From NCBI GenBank assembly GCA_011049745.1, contig DRHE01000257.1:1-18283 (forward strand): a DNA stretch of 18,283 bases. Direction: 5' to 3'. Both the position numbers and the translations under genes were made by a program. The stretch's first letter is position 1. Each line of letters starts with the position of its first letter. This stretch comes from Spirochaetales bacterium (GTDB lineage: Bacteria > Spirochaetota > Spirochaetia > SZUA-6 > DRHE01). Under the pieces are notes generated by a model that saw only the letters and a list, made by a program, of their open reading frames with translations, was not told where the DNA came from and made no database searches. This document shows positions 1 to 5,174 of the stretch, piece by piece.

Positions 1-1
1 C

Positions 2-112
2 CGTAGCAGGTGGCGTGAAAAAGACGACACACTCAGGATAGATGTCTGGTGGAGCAAAGGGCTGAAGCCAGCGAACAACTTAACACTTGCTGCCCTGCGT
101 ACTCCATGCTAA
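2..112 (+). CDS. C-terminal end of an unidentified gene (5' truncated)
   Basis: An open frame enters from the left edge and stops at TAA 110-112, giving 36 residues that end in ...LAALRTPC. It is rich in Trp and charged residues, with an alternating strand-like stretch (LRIDVWW). I do not recognise a family. The main support is the junction: the ATG at 106-108 of the next gene overlaps this stop as ATGCTAA, a typical translational-coupling arrangement in the tightly packed operons seen elsewhere here. It could be a chance open frame, since only 36 codons are visible. Confidence 0.38.
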   Translation, partial: RSRWREKDDTLRIDVWWSKGLKPANNLTLAALRTPC

Positions 113-576
113 TATTGGCCATCATGTCCAATATCAAACTGTTTTTCAAGTTTTTTGAACACGCCTTCATTACCAAGCTGCTCCTGCTTGCCCTGCTTTA
201 TTCTCTGCTGCCCCTCTTTGAGACCTTTCTGCTCTTTTATTTAGGAAGTATACTGGGCAATTACTTTACCCTGGCTATGGCCGCTTCCACCGGTTTATTA
301 GGCATACTAATTGCGCTGGGCGGCACCAGAAAAAATCTTACTATTCTTAAGAGGAAAATCAAAGATGGCGAGTATCCGGGCCATGAATTTGTTCACCTCG
401 TGGGTATACTTATTGGCGGTGTTCTGCTGCTGACTCCCGGTTTTATCACCGATTTTTTGGGGCTTCTGCTCTTTATTCCCGTAATTCAAAACGCCCTGGG
501 TAAGATCTTTATTAAAGCGGCTAAAATCGATCTTAAGGAACTTTATGAATACCTGCAGCTTTACGAGATTTACTAA
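106..576 (+). CDS. fxsA: FxsA family cytoplasmic membrane protein
   Basis: This is a small integral inner-membrane protein of about 156 residues. The family is named after E. coli FxsA, whose overproduction relieves F-plasmid exclusion of phage T7; its biochemical role is unknown. Visible family features are a hydrophobic first segment (LLLLALLYSLLPLFETFLLFYLGS), a second segment with Gly-rich packing (TGLLGILIALGG), and the diagnostic LLLTPGFITDFLGLLL motif (about bases 424-471), close to the FxsA pattern of a Pro-Gly-Phe turn followed by T-D-x-x-G. The frame is open back to a GTG at 49, which would add 19 residues lacking family character. I prefer ATG 106, which overlaps the upstream stop; ATG 124 is also possible. 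None has a strong Shine-Dalgarno. It is convergent with the WecG-like gene, with 18 bases between the stop codons. Confidence 0.85.
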   Translation: MLILAIMSNIKLFFKFFEHAFITKLLLLALLYSLLPLFETFLLFYLGSILGNYFTLAMAASTGLLGILIALGGTRKNLTILKRKIKDGEYPGHEFVHLVGILIGGVLLLTPGFITDFLGLLLFIPVIQNALGKIFIKAAKIDLKELYEYLQLYEIY

Positions 577-594
577 ACTTCTTAAATGGTTTTT

Positions 595-1341
595 TTAGAG
601 TTTGAATATTTTATATACCAGAGATAAAACCCAGTAGTATAAATAGGGAAAGATCAATAACAGCCGCCATGGGCGTTTATATAATCCGAAGAGGGACTCA
701 AGTCCAAATTTCATCAGCCACTTTGGCGGATGATTAACCTTGCCGGAAAAGATATTAAAACAATCATCCACCCAGAGAAAAACCCCACTATTAAGCTCCT
801 TCTTATGTCTAAGTATCCAGAGATCCCGTCCTGGTATACCGCTGCCTACCAGTAGAAAAGCCGGGGAGGTTTTTTTGATTGTTAATATAATATCCTTTTC
901 CATATCTTTAGAATAATAGCCTGAAAAGCGGCCAACTACAGAAAGACCGGGGAAAGAATCCCGCAGATTTTTTTCCGCTCTTTCAAGCTCCCCCTTTCTG
1001 GCGCCTAATAGGTAAACCGAAAGATTCATCCTCTCAGTTAAAGAGAGCATCCGGATGATAAATTCAAAGGGATAAAACCGGTAGATCCGGTTGAGTTTCA
1101 ATAATTTAGCGCTTTTTACCAGCTGTCCGTTTACGGGAAGCACCAGCGATGCCTGTTGCAGGCATCTTCTGTATTCAGCATCATACCGGGCTCTAAACAA
1201 TCCCTTTCTGTTCAGAAAGATGACCTGATGCTGTCTGCCGTCAACTAAAAAAATCTTTAAAGCTCTTAAAGCCCCTTCAATATCACAGTTGCTTACCGGA
1301 ACTCCAAGAAGCTTTATCTTCTTTAATTCGCTATTTTCCAA
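595..1341 (-). CDS. WecG/TagA/CpsF family (GT26) glycosyltransferase-like protein, degenerate catalytic motifs
   Basis: The 248-residue protein aligns end to end with the WecG/TagA/CpsF family, membrane-associated enzymes that add a sugar (for example ManNAc) to lipid-linked intermediates for wall teichoic acid or surface glycans. Recognisable blocks are the N-terminal LLGVPVSNCDIEGAL (11-25), LSVYLLGARKGELERAEK (107-124), FPGLSVVGRFSGYY (130-143), a GxGxPxxxxWI block (166-176) and PPKWLMKFGLESLFGL (205-220). Several usually invariant positions differ: the Asp-Gly near residue 70 reads PVNG, the Pro-Lys-Gln-Glu block reads PGRD, and GGxFDFLAG reads DDCFNIFSG. The protein may therefore have altered or no transferase activity. 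The start is TTG, chosen because an AGGAG sits 8 bases upstream and no Met occurs before residue 98 other than this start. It overlaps the end of rsmE by 19 bases and is last in the ctpA-rsmE operon. The C-terminus is basic and hydrophobic, consistent with membrane attachment. Confidence 0.8.
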   Translation of the reverse strand: MENSELKKIKLLGVPVSNCDIEGALRALKIFLVDGRQHQVIFLNRKGLFRARYDAEYRRCLQQASLVLPVNGQLVKSAKLLKLNRIYRFYPFEFIIRMLSLTERMNLSVYLLGARKGELERAEKNLRDSFPGLSVVGRFSGYYSKDMEKDIILTIKKTSPAFLLVGSGIPGRDLWILRHKKELNSGVFLWVDDCFNIFSGKVNHPPKWLMKFGLESLFGLYKRPWRLLLIFPYLYYWVLSLVYKIFKL

Positions 1342-2078
1342 GCCCTTTTCTCCTCTAGAATTGTCTGCACTGCGGCAACGGCAAATAGGGCCGCTGTTTC
1401 TGAGCGCAATACCCTACCGCCCAAATAAACCGGGTAAAAACCGGCACCTTTCAGAAATTCTATCTCTTTTTCTGCCAGTCCTCCCTCAGGCCCGATGAGT
1501 AGAGTAATATCCCGATCACCAGGGGCCAGCAGTCCGTGCAAAGAAAACCGCGATATGTGTTCCTGGTGAAAAAATATCTTCAACCCTTGAATCTCTTTAT
1601 CCTCTACAAAGGCTTCCATGTTTACCGGCTGCACAACACCGGTAGGGCAGAGACTGCCGCTCTGCTGAAGAGCCTCTTTGATAATTCGCCGCCAGCGGCT
1701 CACCTTTCTTTCCAGCGTCGCTGCATTCTCAATCCGCGGAATGGAATAACAGCTAAAGAGCGGTATAATTCGCCATACACCAGCCTCGGCTGCCTGCCGA
1801 ACTATTAGATCCATTTTTTTCCCTTTGGGCAGACATTGCAGAAGAGATATCCGGCAATTATCAACCGATCTCTCCTGATAACCGGTCACCAAAAGAGTCA
1901 GGCTGTGCCTCCTGATTTCCCCCACACTTAAGGTATAGCTTCTCCCTTTTCCATTCGTTCCGGATAACTCATCTCCCTCTCTTAAACGCAGCACCCGTCT
2001 CAAATAATGAAACTGCTCGCCGCTAATCATTAATTCACTTTCATCCTTGAAACCTTCAGGGAGAATGAAGTTCCTCAT
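1323..2078 (-). CDS. rsmE: 16S rRNA (uracil-1498-N3)-methyltransferase
   Basis: RsmE is a SPOUT-class, SAM-dependent enzyme that methylates N3 of U1498 in the decoding region of 16S rRNA. The 251 residues match the usual family length. The N-terminal PUA-like domain (about 1-70) includes the HYLRRVLRLREGD block. The SPOUT domain carries KGKKMDLIVRQAAEAG (85-100), EALQQSG (135-141), the SAM-binding LLIGPEGGLAEKEI (193-206), and the C-terminal knot LGGRVLRSETAALFA (219-233). The commonly seen Glu-Arg-Ser around residues 108-112 reads CYS here, a modest deviation. Its ATG overlaps the ctpA stop as ATGA, so translation is probably coupled. The family assignment is very secure. Confidence 0.95.
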   Translation of the reverse strand: MRNFILPEGFKDESELMISGEQFHYLRRVLRLREGDELSGTNGKGRSYTLSVGEIRRHSLTLLVTGYQERSVDNCRISLLQCLPKGKKMDLIVRQAAEAGVWRIIPLFSCYSIPRIENAATLERKVSRWRRIIKEALQQSGSLCPTGVVQPVNMEAFVEDKEIQGLKIFFHQEHISRFSLHGLLAPGDRDITLLIGPEGGLAEKEIEFLKGAGFYPVYLGGRVLRSETAALFAVAAVQTILEEKRAWKIAN

Positions 2079-3442
2079 TTAAACATTTGCACCGCTTCCC
2101 GGAGCACAAGATCATACTCCAGATCGTACACCGGCGGATTATTATTGGTACGGTTCACTTCAATTCGGATCAGTCTGCGAACGTAACGATCAGGCAGATC
2201 GATATCTGCACTCTTCAATTCTTCAATAAAGGAGGCTATCGCTCTTTCTCCGGGCTGGTTATCACGGTTTACAAAATCCTTTACCAATTCCTCATTAAAA
2301 AGGCGGGAGAAGGACTCCTCCTCTTCCTCAGTAAGCTCAGGTTCCTTGATCTCTTTATCAGGCATTATACCCACTTTATCGATGGTTGCACCCGAGGGCG
2401 AATAGTAGCGGGACATGGTAAGCTTAAAACCCCCATCTCCGATTCTGCGGATCTGCTGCACCGAACCCTTGCCGTAAGACTTTTCACCCAGCAGGGTGGC
2501 CCGCTTCGTGTCCTTCAGGGCGCCGGCCAGGATTTCAGAAGCCGAAGCTGACCCACGGTCTATAAGAACTACTACCGGAATATCTCTGTCTACTATGGTG
2601 GCCTTGCGTGAAGCGGAAAAAACCTGATTTTCCGACATCACCCGCGAACGGGTGCTGACAATCGGTCCCCGGGAAATAAACATATCGCCGATTTTAACCA
2701 CAGAATCTAGAAGCCCGCCCGGGTTACTGCGCAGATCCACGATAAGTCTCTGATATTGGTTTTCTTCAAAAAATTCCAGAGCCTCTTTTACTCTGAAGGG
2801 GGTCAGCGGAGTGAACTGAATTATACGCAAATAGCCAATTCCTCCCGGAATTAAAGCCTGCTTCACTGTAGGCACCTCAATTAAGGCGCGAATTATAGTC
2901 ACATTAAAAGTTAGCCTCTTTCCCCGCTGTATGGTTACTTCCACAGCAGTATCAGGCTCACCCCTGAGAACATTCACCACTTCATCTATAGTTGAATCCA
3001 CAACAGAGGCGCCTTCCACTGCGATAATAAGATCACCGGCAGATATTCCCACCTTATAGGCCGGTGTATCTTCAATTGGTGATACTACCTGTACTCCTTT
3101 TTCCACTTTGGAAATGATCAGCCCCACACCGCCGAATCTGCCGGTTGTGGTATCGTTCATAGATCTCATATCTCCACTGGTCAAGTAAGTTGAGTAGGGA
3201 TCATCCAGAGCTTCAAACATACCCTTCAGCGCACCCTCAATCAGGTTATTCGATTCAACCTTTTTTTCATCAACATAATTATCCTGAATAAAATAGAAGA
3301 TCTCATAAAACAATTCCAGCAGCGTTTGAGATTCAGCATCACGCTCCCCTGCCAGGACGCCCGGAGAAAAGGACAAGAGTATAATAATAGCCAATGAGAA
3401 TGCTGTAATCCCAATCCAAATAGTTCTTTCTTTCAACTTCAT
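2075..3442 (-). CDS. ctpA: C-terminal processing peptidase, S41 family (CtpA/Prc), exported
   Basis: This is a serine endoprotease that trims or degrades envelope proteins from their C-termini, acting in the periplasm. The 455 residues comprise an N-terminal signal/anchor helix (about 8-31, ending PGVLAGE), a helical N-domain containing YVDEKK and LDDPYSTYL (56-87), a PDZ domain (about 98-180, with GVGLII and AGDLIIAVEG), and the S41 protease core. The catalytic residues are readable by family alignment: Ser300 in GSASASEI, Lys325 in SYGKGSVQ and Gln329 four residues later. LRSNPGGLL (237-245) is the usual S41 strand. An acidic linker (370-377) and a roughly 75-residue C-terminal extension follow. 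It heads the minus-strand operon with rsmE and the WecG-like gene. The sequence before its ATG offers GGGGGAT or AGGA as ribosome binding sites. Confidence 0.93.
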   Translation of the reverse strand: MKLKERTIWIGITAFSLAIIILLSFSPGVLAGERDAESQTLLELFYEIFYFIQDNYVDEKKVESNNLIEGALKGMFEALDDPYSTYLTSGDMRSMNDTTTGRFGGVGLIISKVEKGVQVVSPIEDTPAYKVGISAGDLIIAVEGASVVDSTIDEVVNVLRGEPDTAVEVTIQRGKRLTFNVTIIRALIEVPTVKQALIPGGIGYLRIIQFTPLTPFRVKEALEFFEENQYQRLIVDLRSNPGGLLDSVVKIGDMFISRGPIVSTRSRVMSENQVFSASRKATIVDRDIPVVVLIDRGSASASEILAGALKDTKRATLLGEKSYGKGSVQQIRRIGDGGFKLTMSRYYSPSGATIDKVGIMPDKEIKEPELTEEEEESFSRLFNEELVKDFVNRDNQPGERAIASFIEELKSADIDLPDRYVRRLIRIEVNRTNNNPPVYDLEYDLVLREAVQMFK

Positions 3443-3468
3443 TCCTATATCCCCCGTTTTAGTGCCTC

Positions 3469-3498
3469 TTGACCCAACTATACAACAAAAGCTAAACT
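3469..3498 (+). promoter_or_regulatory. Candidate sigma70 promoter for the 3509-9041 operon
   Basis: TTGACC (3469-3474) and TAAACT (3493-3498) are separated by 18 bases, matching the -35 and -10 consensus at 5/6 and 4/6 positions. A start about 7 bases after the -10 would fall at 3505, only 4 bases before the ATG at 3509. No Shine-Dalgarno precedes that ATG, so the transcript may be nearly leaderless. This is pattern reading only. The 66-base gap is shared with the divergent ctpA operon, for which I could not find a convincing promoter. Confidence 0.45.
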
Positions 3499-3508
3499 CC
3501 GCCTACAA

Positions 3509-4000
3509 ATGATTAATAAGAAAAAAATCCTTTTATCAGCTTCTATCTGGGAACTGCTGCGTTTCTTACTGCTCTTTATAACCGTACTTGTTGTTAATAT
3601 ATCGATAATCCGCGCCAATCGCCAATCTATTTTTTGGCTGATCATACTCTGCTCCGGCTCCTTAATAATGCCGGCCGGCTTTCTCCTTCTCTACTATAAT
3701 GAGATAAAATACGGCATCCTGCTCAACCTCCTGCGCTTAGGCAAGATGTTAGGCCTCTTTTCCAGTCTACTGCTTATTCTGCTGGAACCAATCGGCCCGG
3801 TATTGCAGGTTGTTAAATTGGTGTTTCTACCTTTCCCGATTACTCCCGTAATCCTGCTTTTATTTATCACTTTTTTTGATTTAATTTTCCTTGGCCTTCT
3901 ATTATCATATAGAATGCAGAAACAGGAACCTGAAATCAGTAGAAGCGAAAATCTTGATTCTCTCCCTGATTTCAAAGAGACCCAGGTTCATGACCTGTAA
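3509..4000 (+). CDS. Hypothetical four-helix membrane protein
   Basis: I do not recognise a family for this 163-residue protein. It starts with a short basic segment (MINKKK) followed by about four hydrophobic helices (roughly residues 13-34, 40-61, 80-105 and 110-133). It ends in a hydrophilic, mostly acidic cytoplasmic-type tail of about 30 residues (QKQEPEISRSENLDS...). The Lys-rich N-terminus argues for an inside N-terminus and, with four helices, an inside tail. It opens an operon with the MinD-like ATPase 12 bases downstream and then the FapA-family gene, so the tail could be a membrane anchor or partner for one of them; this is only positional inference. No ribosome binding site precedes its ATG. 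Confidence 0.7.
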   Translation: MINKKKILLSASIWELLRFLLLFITVLVVNISIIRANRQSIFWLIILCSGSLIMPAGFLLLYYNEIKYGILLNLLRLGKMLGLFSSLLLILLEPIGPVLQVVKLVFLPFPITPVILLLFITFFDLIFLGLLLSYRMQKQEPEISRSENLDSLPDFKETQVHDL

Positions 4001-4012
4001 CAGGAGCGTATC

Positions 4013-5155
4013 ATGCAGATCCTTACGCTAGGCAGTGGTAAAGGCGGTGTCGGGAAATCTCTTATTGCCGCCAATCTTTCAATTGCTATAGCACAGGCCG
4101 GTAAGAATGTAGTGCTTGTAGACCTTGATCTTGGTGGTTCAAACGTACATACCATACTCGGTTTTCGCTCCTTGGCTGAAGGAATCGGCACCTACCTGAG
4201 CAATACCAAACTGCCCTTCGAGAATATTGTATTACCCACCCCCTACAGTGGCTTGCGGTTCATTCCCGGAGACGCTGAAATTCCCGGCCTGGCCAATATC
4301 AAGAGCTTCCAGAAAAAGAAACTGATGAGAAAGATCTTCTCCCTTAAAGCGGATTTTGTAATAATTGATCTCGGCGCCGGCACCAGTTATAATATATTAG
4401 ACTTCTTCCTGATGAGCAGTGCCGGTCTGATTGTTGCAACTCCCTCGCTTATTTCCATTTTAAATGCCTACCTCTTTCTCAAGAACAGCGTGTTTCGCCT
4501 GATGTACTCATTATTCCCCAAAGATTCTGCATCCTATAAGCACCTGGAAGAAATGCGCCGGGAGGGCAGCACACTGCAAAAAATCTATATTCCCCATATT
4601 CTCGAGTGGGTGAAGCAGATGGAACCGGCAATCCACCGTGACTTTCAGGATAGGATCAGCAGGTTCCGCCCCCGTTTGATTCTCAACATGCTTGAAGACC
4701 CTAAGGACGACGAAAAATCAAAAAAACTAAGAAGATCAGTGCAGGAATATCTGGGGCTTACCATGGAACATCTGGGAGTAATCTACCGTGATGATCTTCA
4801 GAGTATCGCCCTTAATTCCCGCCTGCCAATAATTAAATACAAACCCAGCTCAGTCCTCTCTCAGGCAATCTATAGAATCAGCGACAAACTCATACAGAGC
4901 GAAATAGAAGAGGAAGGTTTTATTGACATAGCCGACGCGGAAGAAAGTTTCCAGACAGCCGCCCTGGAGGCGGAATCGGATTTCCAGGCTAAACTATATA
5001 ATCTGGAAGAGCTTCTCCATACCGGAACTCTCACAACCGGGGATCTGGTTGAGACCATAAAATCCCAGCACTTTGAGTTGTCTCAGCTTAAAAAAGAAAA
5101 TCAGCTGCTGAAAACCAAACTGGCGCGGGCAATCAAACAGGGATATAAACCCTGA
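4013..5155 (+). CDS. MinD/FlhG-like P-loop ATPase with C-terminal coiled coil
   Basis: This is a SIMIBI-class ATPase of the MinD/ParA/FlhG group. Such proteins dimerise with ATP and position cell-division sites, flagella or other complexes on membranes. The deviant Walker A GSGKGGVGKS (7-16) has both signature lysines, K10 and K15. The switch I region is VVLVDLDLGGSNVHT (33-47), and Walker B-like FVIIDLGAGTS spans 115-125 (D119). The core runs to about residue 295 and includes a helical insertion around 160-215. The last 80 residues are acidic then coiled-coil-like (about 345-376, QLKKENQLLKTKLARA), which is not part of ordinary MinD. Length 380 exceeds the usual 260-300. A CAGGAG precedes the ATG at good distance. 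The fapA-like gene follows after 19 bases. Which partner it regulates is not shown; a flagellar or pole-placement role is inference from the neighbour. Confidence 0.85.
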   Translation: MQILTLGSGKGGVGKSLIAANLSIAIAQAGKNVVLVDLDLGGSNVHTILGFRSLAEGIGTYLSNTKLPFENIVLPTPYSGLRFIPGDAEIPGLANIKSFQKKKLMRKIFSLKADFVIIDLGAGTSYNILDFFLMSSAGLIVATPSLISILNAYLFLKNSVFRLMYSLFPKDSASYKHLEEMRREGSTLQKIYIPHILEWVKQMEPAIHRDFQDRISRFRPRLILNMLEDPKDDEKSKKLRRSVQEYLGLTMEHLGVIYRDDLQSIALNSRLPIIKYKPSSVLSQAIYRISDKLIQSEIEEEGFIDIADAEESFQTAALEAESDFQAKLYNLEELLHTGTLTTGDLVETIKSQHFELSQLKKENQLLKTKLARAIKQGYKP

Positions 5156-5174
5156 GTTTATATATAGTTAGACA

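Noticed and set aside
49..105. GTG-initiated extension of FxsA (19 extra residues)
   Set aside because: The extra residues are hydrophilic and lack the family pattern, and they overlap a different frame that ends at 112. ATG 106, overlapping that stop, is more plausible, though not certain.
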